A DNA stretch of 64,000 nucleotides, from contig NC_088295.1 in the NCBI RefSeq assembly GCF_032854445.1, positions 15,239,385-15,303,384 on the forward strand, given 5' to 3'. The stretch comes from Liolophura sinensis. Taxonomy: Eukaryota; Mollusca; Polyplacophora; Chitonida; Chitonidae. The translations under genes and the position numbers were made by a program. The notes under the pieces are model-generated. The model was not told the origin of the DNA, made no database searches, and saw only the letters and a list, made by a program, of their open reading frames with translations. Below are positions 53,401 through 64,000 of the stretch, one piece after another (position 1 is the stretch's first letter; each line of letters starts with the position of its first letter).

Positions 53401-56400
53401 CAGTCGCCCCAGCTTGCGCTCATTAGCTTTCCCTACTTGTTACATACCCCGAATTTACTTAACTAGTGTGTTGTATTCATAGGCTTCCTGTTAACCATAA
53501 ACACATTCCCTGGCCCCAAATTTGTCATGGATCTAGCCCCTTAATAAGGTGTTTGTGACTATCTCTGAAGTAAGGAAATCTTACTTATCTTTCTGTACAT
53601 TTCTTTTTATAAATGAAGTTGGAAGTTTGAGAGTGACAATTATGCAGATGGAGGTATTGTTTGACAGAAACCTCAAACCCTGGCATTTTGATTTGACTTT
53701 TGGAAGTTACAGTCAGTTGCTTGTGTCACTGTCAAGGAATGTACAGAATTCTGGGACAACACAGAGCGCAAAGGACAGTTTATAGTTGTCATTGTGACCA
53801 TGTGCTACACATTATCCTGTATCCCATCTTACTGCGTGTAAATCAACACACACGATTCAGAATAGCAATTTGACTAACCAGGAACTTCAGCTTCTTGAAG
53901 TCCTACGACATGTTATTAGACACAATTCTAAGTGAACAGATTATATCCAATTCTCACACTTAGATGTACACACTACAATGTGTATGTTCAACTACTGCCT
54001 ATTCCATGATAAAGAGGAAATAATAAGAAACCTTTCATTTCAACAAGATAAATAACATTCACTGGGCAAAGCTCTACCATCTGTTATCTGTTCTATATAC
54101 ACATCGGAATTTAATGGTTAACCTAATCCATAGCTTTACCTATCCTTGTCACCTTGATATACCTGGTTAAGTTTATGATGTTTGTTGTGGGCTTTATTGT
54201 CCTCATGCTGTGGCTTACATTAACCCACCTCAGCATGAAACACTTCAACAGGATTAACTTCAAGAGCTGTTTGTTTTACTCCACTTGTTCTCATTTCCAC
54301 CCCATCATGTTTCACTTTTGTTTCATTCCCTACAATGTTTCTTTTTTTCTTCTCCTCTCTGTTTTGCCCCACCTAGCACCCTCACCTTTCAGGCACAATG
54401 GGTAACCAAACAAATACGAGGACTGGGCATGTGGTAGTAATGTCAGGGAATAGAGGGGGATATGATATCCACCAAATGGGCCTGGTATGTGGGCCATGGT
54501 GCACACCAGGCAAACTATGCGGGCTGACCAGAAACACTGGTATTTGTGACACTGCACTGACCTTGCGTTTGTTTATTCACTTTCTTCATTTCGCTGTCCA
54601 GTGGTGGGAGATGGGACTCTGTGAAAATGGAATATTGAAAAGTAATATGTTAGTGTCATGGTTTTATCACTGATCTGTCATCTTTCCTCAGCCTGGCTGT
54701 CTATCATGGTCAGTGGACGTGACTGAGCCAGAATCCGCCTCACATCAGAGTAACACCGGATAGTCATGTCCAAACTCCCCACTGGTCCCCGGCTACCTCC
54801 TACCACCATGTTGGACCCTCCAGCCATCCCCTGGTCATCACAGCAGGGAATTGACTCAAAGCTAAGGACTCTATCTTAAACCTGCCTACAATAATTCTGA
54901 TAAATGACTTTATGAAACTCTATTTCCCAGGATTAGATATGGTGGTAGATAACCTCCAACAGATATCTGTATGATAAGTCCCTTGCTTTCCCCTGCCCAT
55001 AAACCATCCTCTGAAAACCCACACTTCAATCTGAATGAAAGTGCTGACCAGCCCCATATTGCCCCACCCTCTCTTATCCATTTCTGTTAACAATCATACA
55101 CGGGTGCAAGGGTCAAGCATGGACATCATTTCCCAAGACAATTTTCTAAAAGCTTTTGTAATCCAGCATCTTGACAAAGCTGATTGCAAGTGATAGAACT
55201 CTGTGTCCATACACCTTTAAAGAGCACAGAAACATGAAGATAACTTAAGACCTATAGAAATTGAAGCAAAGCACTGCTTCCTAAATGTTCTTTCACTTTG
55301 TCTTCCTTAATGTCCAACTAGAATGGAGAAGATGACACCACAGACCTGCCAGGGGTACAAAAGGTACATTATATTCAACCAAGAAACTTGGTATGGTTTT
55401 ACTTGGTATGACTTTGGTATTATGATTATATTCATCATTTACAAACTTGCACAGACATGTACACATATATGTAACATTTACATACCAATTCATGTAGGTT
55501 ACTACTGAACTTGTTATCTTAGGTAGGACAGCTATCATAAATAGCTACAGGCCTCTACAATGTAATGCCTGAAACCAGAACATGTAACTGTTTGTCATTA
55601 CTTTCATCCAGTCGACGAACTGTGAATATTAACTATTAAAGTGAGGGAGGTTTTGGTGTCAGAAGTGGGATAAGGTTCACTTTCCTTCCAGTGATGGACA
55701 TGGTTTAGTTATTGATTGTTGCTGGCAATCCATCACTTCAGCCTCTCCCTCACAATCAGCGCCAGCTAACCAGTAAACACAAACACTTGATCTCCACATG
55801 GAGCTAGTGTCATTTGAAGCCCCATTAGATCAGCTGATGCTGTGCTTAAACAGAACATGCCAAATTCGAAGTGAAACAACTCATCAACTGTTTTTTTTCC
55901 CCTGCAGGCAATTTATTACTCCCTCAAGTTTCACAGTTATGGTACTACAAGACTGGAAAAGGCGATATCGCTATGACCCCAATTAAAGCCTGTTTGGGTA
56001 ATTGTGTTCGAAATTGAAATTACCTCCTTTATAAACAATGGTTCTCAAGTAGAGGACAAGCCGTTTGTTCATCAATTAACCCAGCTGCCCTCTATTTCAT
56101 TTCTGCCTTACCCTTGTGGGTAGATGAGTTGAGGCTGTGGGTTAGAGGCACTCTGCCTAACTCTCCTACCTAATCAACACTCTCCTTGCTCAGACAATTC
56201 TACAGGCTATGACACATTACACAATTAATTCATACCATCACAAACACACTTACATATTTAATTGCATTATCACACTTCACTGGATATAATTTAAATGCTT
56301 GGCCTTCAAAAGATTAATCCTTGCCAAAGCAAACACTACGTCTTGCTATTAGGCCTTAGAACTAGATGTCAACAATCAACTGCTCAAACAGATCTTGAGC

Positions 56401-59400
56401 ACTGCTATTTCCATACATAACAATATCAGCAGACATCAGGGGCCTCATGCACACGCATGTTCAGCTGCAACGTAGGTACTAATTTTTGCAGTCAAAACAC
56501 AATCAATCAAGAAAACACAACATTTTCAGATACATGAATAGTTTTCCTACTGACTGCAATGAAAAAGAAAATGTTCCACCTTGCTAAAATTAGGTTTCTA
56601 AAAGCAATAATTCAAATTAATGGAAAATGAATTGAAGATACATGGCAAAATAACAATTAAGGAAACAATCTCCGTGAAGAAATGCATATTCCTGGAACAG
56701 ACTGATTCATACCATACATACTGGCATTCAGACAGTTTCTGGTGGGGAATAAAAGAGTTCATTTCAGTGTGGCTTTAGAGGTCCACATACCAAGTAGAGT
56801 TTGTCACTGAGAGCAGACACAAGCTACACAACAGACCCCCTAAAACCACTGATGGCCTATATAGATAAAACACAGCAGAATACCATCAGGTGAAACCAAC
56901 TCAACAGTCACATCCAACTGATCTTCTTACAAACTAAACTATCAACTTCAATGACCCATGGTAGCAAACAACAGGCTGTGTGGGTAGAAATGTCAAATCA
57001 ACAGAATTTCCCTTAGCTTTACAGCCGCAATCCAGCCAGAACTGAGCAAAGTAGAATCCAGTACAGCCCGAGGCTAAGTGATGTCTACCATAAGAATGTC
57101 AGTATGGTTTTACCTGACCCCACAAACACAGGTTTCTCAGATACCTCATGTCTGACCAAAATAATACAGAACCTGGCAGATGAAAACAAACAAGACTAAT
57201 GGGTAGGTTTCACAACTTTGCCATTCATACCAGAAGCAATGTTGCCAACTAGTGATTTACAGACCAGACCACCTGTGTTACTCCTATAGGTACCGTAGTT
57301 GTATTTTCTCAGACAACACAGGTGTTATGCAAAAATACTCTCTGATCACTGTTAAGTCCTTCAAAAATTTAACAAGAAAAAGTTCTTCTTGATTTTTTGG
57401 AAGCAAAAGCAGAGTTTATATGTCTAGCTGAAAATCAAACAGAATTCAAAGGAAGTATCAAAATACTACAATGTCTGGTTTCAGCACGATAGTTCATTTC
57501 GGTAGATACTATAAAGTTAGGTTACATAACGATAGATACAAGCAAGAGCAAATAAGCTTAAGACTTGTGCTTTTTTTTTCTCTCTTTTCCTCACAGAAGA
57601 GGGCTTTATGAAAAAAAGTCTTAAGGACCTTAATCAGTACCATATGGTGGCTACTGGAAGAGTTAAGTTCTGTTTGCTCTCTCCACAAGTACCCATTGAC
57701 TTCAGCAGAAGTCTTCTATTAGAGGCTCAGTGTCTGACCATGCAGAAAACAAAGAAAAGGTTCCTAAAACAAGGAAAGGTAGGCTGGGGAACCATTAACA
57801 TTTCCTAAACAGCTTAAATAGGCCAATGTCAAGAAGGCCTGTCCGCTCTGCACATGACGCCCCTGTAAACAGTGAGATTATTGTAGAGGTGGAGACATCG
57901 CTCCACGCCATCAACAACCACATGCAAGGTTTTCTCCATGCGCTCCTATTTTTACTAACAGCAGTTTCCTACATTTCCTGTCACTTAATCAGAATCTTCT
58001 GGCCTGCATCCAGTCAGGAATAACCCACCACCAAGAACAATAGGAAAGCTTTTCAATAATAAATAGCCCATGTGCGTGGCTAATTCAGCTGCTTACTCAA
58101 TATGATCTACCAAGGAAAGAAAATGCAGTTGTAACAGCAGTGCCATTACAGCACCCATATACAGTGATGGAAAAGGTAAGATTTTAATGTGAGACAGAAG
58201 GAAACTCAATACAGAAAGACTTTCTGCTGAATTATGTCCACAGAAACTGAGAAACAGTAATAGCAGAATGCATTTGGCAGATATTTCAGTGCGAGTACAT
58301 GTACAAAGCAGACATTATGAGGGAAGGGGATTGGACAGAAGGGGGTAGAAGATGTGAACACATGGTGTGTATCACAGCCTTCTCTCTTTATCCAAAAATG
58401 ACAGCCTCTCACATGGTCTGAGTAAGCTAGCATTTATAAACTACACCTCTGTTACACTCAGTGATGGTGGCCAGAGAAAAGGGGGAGAGAAAGGCAGTGA
58501 TAGTTTCACCCATGTGTTTTGAGGAGACACATGTGTGCAGATTTATTTCTCTATTTATTTGATTGGTGTTTTACGCTGTACTCAAAGAGTCGGGGGGGGG
58601 GGGGGTGTGGGGGGGGGGGGGGACCCCGCTACCATCTGCAGGTTGGTGACAGATCTTCGCATGTATAGCCAGAGGGGAAGCCAGCATGGGCTGGACTTGA
58701 ACTCACAGCGACCACATTGATGAGAGGCTCCTAGGTCATTATGTTGCACTAATGCGCTTACCGACTGAGGCCCCTTGTGTTTGTAGAGGCAGTCACCTCA
58801 ACACCATATCACATATTCCTTTCACTTAAATCAAACCAAAGTGATACACCAATTCTAAAACCCATACCAATATCAGGGGTTCATAAACATCTGGCAGAGT
58901 CGGTATTCGGTTCATCGATTGAATCAAAAACTCCATACCTGGTTGTATTTATTCAATTTGAGGTTGTTTTTTTTTGGGAAAAAAATATTCAAAATTTTAT
59001 ATGAACTCAACATGAACATATCCAAAGTTTCGCAAAGCAACCAGTTTGTGTTACGAGTTATATCCCGTTTATAGAAATCTTCATGAACCTCTAGATTAGA
59101 TTTAAGAAGGTAATTTTTTTTTTATAAAATCAAACATGACACAAAGTAAGCTTCTCGGTCTCTGCCAAATCAGTCCTCACGAATAATTTGACCTACTTCA
59201 TCTTCCAATCCTTCGGGTTTTTGACATCAAAGCCTGGACTCTGTGATGTGTGGTTTTAATTTTGACATTCTCTAACTTTTCTGAAATGTATCAGGTAAAG
59301 CTTTCAGACTGGGGCTTTCTAAAGCTTTCCCCTCAACAAGTTTGAACCTAGAGTGGTATTCTTCAGCCAATTGTCACCTCTTCCCAAAACCAACAGGTCT

Positions 59401-60463
59401 TTATAACCATATTTATTTTTTTTCCCTCTGCTGTACTTGTTGACTTGACAGAGTGAGTGGGCTTGTGAGCAGGGGATCCCAGATAGCTGTGTGTTATTGC
59501 CCTGGTGGGAGGGATACCCAAGGCTTTCTCCTCTAACTCTGGGATATTGGGACACACTTATCTGGCTAATGGGAAGCTGTTTTGGTCCAGAGAGTTTTAA
59601 TGACTGGCCCTGACAAGTGTTAATGTATGTTTGTTATCACTCCCACTGACCCACACCACCCCAGCCCCACCACTAACCTCTTTCTCATGTACACCTTGCC
59701 CACAATTTAACAAGTCAAGTGCATCTGGTCCACGGTCAGGACCTCATCCCTGAAACATGCCAACATTCTGCAGTACCCAATTCAAACCCATGTCCCATGT
59801 ACTGCCTTCTGATCTGTTCTCAACTCCCAGTCCTTCACAACTTCTGCCTTAGACACAGAATACCATGACCTGCTGTTATTGCAATATCTCACTCTTCAGT
59901 ACCCAAATTCTACAAGAAGCTACTGATGATTTCTCCACAGAAACTGGCTTGCCTCACCATTAACTTGTCTAGTCTAGTCAACAATACTGCTCTGTGATGA
60001 AAACGTACATCAGGGCCATTTTCATGGCCATGGAATTACTGAAGCCAAGTGGAAAACTCAGTTACCCTGTGCCATAAGTTACAAAACTGACTCGTAATGA
60101 TATCAAATTGTAGGGAATTAGTACAGGGATTGGTGACTCAATAATGTTCTTCTTCTTCCTGACATGTCTCCAGTTTCGCATGGACCATGTACTGATGAAG
60201 ACATCTGTTCTTGACTGCCATCACTCAGCTTCACACAACACATGGCCTTGTCAGCCCCTGGAGGACAGGATAGTCCAGTGTTTGTATACTGCAAGACATG
60301 TTCAAATGGTCTATTTGGGCATATGTTCATGTTAAGATTGGTCAGAGAACCCTTACTCTGATCTCTATCTTACAGACTGCTCCATCATGGAAGTTATGGG
60401 ACAGTTGGACAGCTAATGGACATGGCTCTAAACAAGCTCACTGTCAGTCTGTCAGACCTAATG

Positions 60464-60494
<31 letters not shown>

Positions 60495-62307
60495 TGGGGG
60501 GGGGGGGGGGGCGCTGTACAGGTCTAAAGTAGACACCATTTCCTGGGGGTAAGTTTGTTGTATTGTGAATGTTATGTTAGCAGGCCTTACACATAATCTG
60601 TTTTAATCTGGTCTTGTAGTGGAACTGTATGCTTGGTGACCACATACTGTTTTAATCCACCGCAATGCTGCATATCAGGACCAGTCATGTACGTTACTGT
60701 TAGAATTGTATGTCTGTAAACCTTGTTAAAACTTGTTTGTTACTATGCAGTATGTTTTTGTATAAAAATGTACTGTCACTTGTAAAAGGGTACCCAGAGC
60801 CCCGGAACCACCGACTCTGCAATACAACTGTGCCATAGCTGAAGTTACACCAGCTAGTGTGAATCTGTCTAATTTATATGTGCATGTTTTCCTATCGTTC
60901 ATAAAGTGTCCAGTACATAAGTAAATCCTGCCTTGAGTGTTCCTGATTACAAATTGTGACCCGCATCACAATAAGTTTGAGGGTGGGTGTTTAACTTTTC
61001 ATGGTCTGCTCCTCCTTTACATTAACACCTAGTCTTGGAGACATCAAAGTCCATGGGTACATGCAAAAGCACACTGCCCTCTCCATCAGACCTGCCTTGA
61101 CTAAGCATCTGACTTGGAGTGGTCAGCTGAGAAGCAGGGAGAAGCTAGGCATGTGTGAGGCATTCCATCCACATTGTCCCACACTTACCACAGCACCCGC
61201 CCTGTCCACTGGGCTAAGTGGTGAGCACACAACAAACTAAATGTTTACTCAACAGGTCAAAGAAGCCTCATTCATCATTCTGGTAGACTGTCACCAGGCT
61301 TCCCCTCCCCCCACCTAATGAAGGAGTCACCAGTTACCCCTCTACCATTCTATGAAATTCTCCTTTCATCCAGCCACTTCATTTCCCCACCCCTACCCAT
61401 CCTGTCCACAGATCCACCAGGATATACATGGATCTGCTACCCAAAGTTGACCATGGACAAGTGCCATCTGTCTGTTTACCATCTTCACCACAACAGCTGG
61501 TTCCAATCCCCAGGTGTCACCCTTGAACATCCCTAAGGATTTGATTAGACCAGAAAACTTGTCTCTCCCAATTAAACCACCCCCAAACAATGTTGGTAAT
61601 TTCATAAAACTATTCCCTGCAGACAGGGTACATTTCTTCTCTGTTAAGTCACCAGAGACATGGGCAGCAATTCCTGACTCCTCCTTTATCCCCTCCCAGA
61701 AGGAAGAGCTCAGAGCTCAGCATGAAACCAGGAGATCAGGTGTCCTAACTGTGTCATTTATCATCACTAGATGACAGAATCCTTTTACATCCTTTAAATG
61801 AGGCAATACACAAATTAAAACATTTCACTTTGCAATCAGTGACAAGACAAAACATCTGAGCCCAGTTAAAAAAACAACGATTAAAACAAAATGAAAAGAG
61901 TCCCTCTGACCATGATAACATAACCAAGGCAAGATAGCATTACTGATTATATCCAATAAATGTGTATCAAAGAGTAAGGATTCCATAGTGAAATCAGATG
62001 TTTTCTTTTTAAAGCAAACAACATGCCTCTGTTATAAGGCCATAAAAAACTTAAAAAATTGAACATGGAGAGTGAATCCTTTGGTGAAAAGCTTATTGAG
62101 AACAGTGAGAAAGTTAACATATAGAGATTTTGTTCAGGTAAGCTGTCTCACCTGAGTTAGGGAGGTCCATGTCGTACACACCTGGCTGATGATAGTGTTT
62201 CCTCCTCACTAAGAAGATGATAATGACGACTGCTGTAACCAAGACAGCAAAGGCCACACAAAGACCCACATACAATGCGATGTTCTCCACATCATCCTTC
62301 TTACTGG
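44258..62307 (-). CDS. unc5: Netrin receptor UNC5, 3' part: transmembrane, ZU5, UPA and death domains
   Basis: UNC5 is a plasma-membrane receptor that mediates repulsion from netrin in axon and cell guidance. Eleven exons join in phase to about 618 residues. In order they give the membrane span with RRKH stop-transfer, a linker, ZU5 (LSLPES, AAGVCLTIPEGAIRRG, TILSPIVFCGP), UPA (GGNNLCLTIEELSFGW, EIPFRHIWSGNQNNLHCSF) and a death domain (ARGNDWRMLAQALTVDRYIN to LWEARHREES). The protein ends LEKDMGAWL. Vertebrate UNC5 proteins have the same order. The immunoglobulin and thrombospondin exons are not in the window and must lie above 62307, probably beyond 64000. Vertebrate UNC5 linkers carry a DxxD caspase site; none is visible here. 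The paralogue cannot be assigned, but protostomes usually have one. Confidence 0.95.
44775..44876 (-). CDS. unc5: UNC5 exon (death domain N-terminal half)
   Basis: Reads LPSHVRAQLCLLLDPPNARG then NDWRMLAQALTVD. The acceptor is ctattttcag and the donor GATAG|gtaaac. Confidence 0.95.
45181..45299 (-). CDS. unc5: UNC5 exon (linker between UPA and death domain)
   Basis: Starts in phase 0 with PPPTPSGHSTLRGKSSAIS and ends KPSFR|. It is Ser- and Pro-rich and poorly conserved; the call rests on phase and splice sites. Confidence 0.85.
45751..45921 (-). CDS. unc5: UNC5 exon (UPA domain, C-terminal part)
   Basis: Reads EIPFRHIWSGNQNNLHCSF, then SLEMVERAQQDVTC. The donor is AAAGAT|gtaaat. The acceptor ctatctgttgcag lies 19 bp from a tandem array. 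Confidence 0.94.
45941..46420 (-). repeat. Tandem array, 80/81-bp unit, six copies, in an UNC5 intron
   Basis: Units start with atcatttaccaatcatttct at 45941, 46021, 46101, 46182, 46262 and 46343. Lengths of 80 and 81 bp and a cacagttac/catagttac difference show that two-unit blocks were duplicated. In transcript sense the last unit ends 19 bp before the exon. Confidence 0.95.
46421..48745 (-). other. UNC5 intron, remainder
   Basis: Mostly AT-rich. A 97-codon minus frame at 47449-47742 has no splice support or homology I recognise. A poly-C run lies at 48229-48247. Confidence 0.6.
48746..48892 (-). CDS. unc5: UNC5 exon (UPA domain, middle part)
   Basis: Reads SVFQVERKLGGRVLDKPKQ, then GGNNLCLTIEELSFGWRSK. 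The acceptor is aaattttcag and the donor TACCAG|gtgagt. Confidence 0.95.
49311..49547 (-). CDS. unc5: UNC5 exon (end of ZU5, start of UPA)
   Basis: Reads KTVTLGQETINTPLYAQLD, then MTEQLQRYAVIGQSVPGS and MDYNIRVYVIEDTQDALE. Family members have VGQSVPG and LRVYCVDDTPDAL-like segments here. Confidence 0.96.
49986..50152 (-). CDS. unc5: UNC5 exon (ZU5, second part)
   Basis: Reads DKQTILSPIVFCGPTSAVF, then KKPVVLSIQHCASM and GGWILSVYTSD. The donor is TGGCAG|gtacgc. Confidence 0.96.
50336..50443 (-). CDS. unc5: UNC5 exon (ZU5, first part)
   Basis: Reads AGVCLTIPEGAIRRGHSEEI, then FMALCRDDKDRPKLT. The acceptor is tttgtgttgacag and the donor ACAG|gtaaca. Confidence 0.96.
50444..52484 (-). other. 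UNC5 intron
   Basis: A 2-kb intron with no recognised repeat family or internal gene. Confidence 0.8.
52485..52907 (-). CDS. unc5: UNC5 exon (cytoplasmic linker and start of ZU5)
   Basis: Opens MVSVQPDLTQVVTVRNHNSL. It runs through a Ser/Asn-rich linker with one tyrosine motif (LPTYAEIM) and ends NTFDSRGGRLSLPES, the conserved ZU5 entry. No DxxD sequence occurs in it. Confidence 0.93.
52908..54561 (-). other. UNC5 intron with a poly-G run
   Basis: A run of G lies on plus at about 53182-53197. No other structure was recognised. Confidence 0.75.
54562..54618 (-). CDS. unc5: UNC5 small exon (juxtamembrane linker)
   Basis: Nineteen codons reading SHLPPLDSEMKKVNKQTQ plus split codons. It has one open frame, an acceptor ccattttcacag and a donor CAAG|gtcagt. 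Its phases fit both neighbours exactly. Small exons here are often alternatively used in UNC5 genes. Confidence 0.82.
58538..58774 (-). repeat. SINE family A copy with a poly-G run replacing part of the body
   Basis: Plus-strand landmarks gattggtgttttacgctgta and ctcaaagagtc lead into two G tracts (about 58591-58622). The family body then resumes at accatctgcaggttggtgac and ends with the tRNA-like head (tggacttgaactcacagcga). About 70 bp of normal body, including the conserved cttatacgacggcggccagc segment, are missing. Confidence 0.85.
60473..60512 (+). repeat. (GT)n followed by poly-G
   Basis: About ten GT units run directly into about 16 G, then gcgctgtacagg. Confidence 0.95.
62152..62307 (-). 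CDS. unc5: UNC5 transmembrane exon
   Basis: Reads SKKDDVENIALYVGLCVAF, continuing through a membrane span rich in Val and Ile to FLVRRKHYHQPGVYDMDLPN. The acceptor is gtgtattttcag and the donor AACTCAG|gtgaga. This is the most 5' UNC5 exon visible. Confidence 0.95.
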
Positions 62308-64000
62308 CTGAAAATACACAAAAGTATACCATACACTGTAAAAACAGATTTCAAGAGTTCACCAAAACGTCAGTAACATTCTGCATTTCACCAAAGGTTA
62401 GCATTTTTCATGTGATAAATTCTTCTTGATTTTGATTGATTCCACCTTATAGGACATTTGAAACCTTTTTTTTTTGGAAAATTTGATAAAGTTTTGTGTT
62501 GGCGTCAAAAGGACCAACTTAAGGCCTTCATGTGTTTCTGAAAGTACATACCAAACTTCAGGTGAAATACATTAATTAGACAGGTCAAATGTTCCCAATA
62601 TGTGGGTTTTATCAAATACAAAAGCAGATAGAGAAAAGTCAAAATATTAAATTTAGTTTTTTGAGGATAAATACAACATCATTTTTATTACATCAATTTG
62701 CTAAATATTCTCTACAAGCCATGTACACACAAGGTAATCTTTGTTTCAGAGTGCCCCACAGCTGTTGTGCCCAGCACTGTACAGGCATCTGCCTTGACGA
62801 AGAGAGTTAAAGAGGGGTGGGGCCTTGATGAGGGGGTAAAGACTTAAATGTGCAAGGAGAAGAGGGTACAGATTCTGAGGGAGATTTAACTTGTTAGTTT
62901 GGTCATTAGAGACTGTCAGTTTAATGAGGCAGCCAGGCCCTGGTGGAAATGAGAGAACTGAGTAAGACACTAGGGATGACTATCATGTGGTGAGAGTGGT
63001 CAGTGGCTGACCAGCTGGTGAGGCTGTAAGTACAGATCATCATCATACATCACCCTAGCCAGCTGGTCAGAGAACATTACTGACCACTAGGAGGTGCTCT
63101 CTACATGATGACCAAGGCTGTGAGCGGATACTAACTACATGTCTTCACCACAAGTTTGCATGTAAACCAAGGGATGTAGGAACATTTTATACACAAGATG
63201 AAAGTCCTCATCTAGCTTTGAAGTGCCATGTCCATTGATGTCCACTACCAATTGGACTCAAAACCACTGAAGCAAGTTGAAACCATATTTATTCTAGGAT
63301 GAATTTTACATGAACAAATCCTTGTTAAATCCCTTCCTTCTGCTTGGCCCAAAGTTTATCACTTTAAAGCAAAAAAGCAGGTGACAGTGAAGCAGCCTTT
63401 CAATAGGTGTCGGTTTTTGTTGAGTGATAAAGATAACCAAATGGCTACATCAAGGGGTAAGAATGGGAGACAATCTATCTAATGAGGGAGATGTGACGCT
63501 AATTAAAGTCCGAAGGCAGAGAAGTCAGGTCTCTGCACAGTTTATCAGCTTTTTAGACAGATTCCACTGTTTATTTCTTTTGAGAGATGGTGTTAGGGAC
63601 ACAAGGAGTTAGGGCTGGTTGTAAGCTGTGGATGTCACCTGATCTCACAGGAGGACATCTGCTGGGTTGGGGATTATCTCATAGAAATCAAATCCTGGTG
63701 ATAAGGCATCTGCTCCTTCCCATATAGCCCCATGTTATCAGCCCTGCATAGTCAACCAATAATGTCCTACATATCTCCTTCCCTAATTATAATCTACAAA
63801 GACCAGTGGCCACCCACGGAAAACATGTCAGCAGTATTTAGTTGCATCACTCTGTAAGTCCTGTCTCCCCACAAAACAGTGCAGTGGACTGTCTCAAGTG
63901 AGAAAAAAAACTCTCTTTTAGAAAACTTTAGTGTAGAAGACTGAGAAAAAGAGCTGCTGTCATGAGGCTTAGTTACATTTTATTATATTTCAGTTCAAAA
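62308..64000 (-). other. UNC5 intron running out of the window
   Basis: I searched the minus strand for WSxW thrombospondin type 1 or immunoglobulin exons and found none. Confidence 0.6.

Larger units (their letters stand above)
54619..62151 (-). other. UNC5 long intron (7.5 kb)
   Basis: Contains a SINE at 58538-58774 and a (GT)n-(G)n run at 60473-60512. The remainder has long open frames on plus made of pyrimidine-rich DNA with few stops. None has splice or homology support. Confidence 0.7.

Noticed and set aside
62746-62970. Possible thrombospondin exon on the minus strand above the UNC5 membrane exon
   Set aside because: It contains some Cys and Gly but no WSxW or CSxTCG pattern and no phase-compatible splice sites.

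Overview
The window is ordinary eukaryotic nuclear DNA: AT-rich, with intron-split genes, GT-AG splice sites, AATAAA polyadenylation signals, many minisatellites and repeated copies of tRNA-derived SINEs. The SINE type (a conserved 3' domain reading 'ttcttgagtacggcg' followed by an AAAT-rich tail) together with the gene content (PCNA, a Helt-type bHLH-Orange factor, UNC5) points to a lophotrochozoan invertebrate, most likely a mollusc. That placement is an inference from recall; no species can be named from sequence alone.

Three genes are well supported. (1) PCNA, complete, plus strand, six coding exons between 121 and 4221, encoding a 263-residue DNA sliding clamp. (2) A HELT-like bHLH-Orange transcription factor, plus strand, about 11.76-14.75 kb. 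Its bHLH and Orange exons are clear and its first exon is a proposal. (3) The 3' half of a netrin receptor UNC5 gene, minus strand, from 62307 down to 44258. It has eleven coding exons in continuous reading phase covering the membrane span, ZU5, UPA and death domains, followed by a probable 3.6-kb 3' UTR ending near 40655. The UNC5 ectodomain exons lie beyond position 64000.

The space between genes is repeat-dominated. From 4.5 to 11.4 kb there is non-coding DNA with SINE copies and a probable LINE relic. From 15 to 22 kb there are SINEs, inverted SINE pairs and a compact foldback element. From 22.4 to 24.9 kb there is a run of at least six adjoining minisatellites, most sharing one short core. 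From 26.6 to 30.0 kb there is a second run that ends in about 55 tandem 30-bp units kept in exact register. From 31 to 40.6 kb there are a candidate TIR element, a TA microsatellite, a 20-bp array and more SINEs.

The genes share no pathway (replication, neural transcriptional repression, axon guidance) and look like chance neighbours. I found no new gene system. The most unusual material is the structure of the repeat arrays, a CACGTG cluster before the Helt gene, an 80-bp array abutting an UNC5 splice acceptor, and an isolated candidate first exon at 26463-26517.
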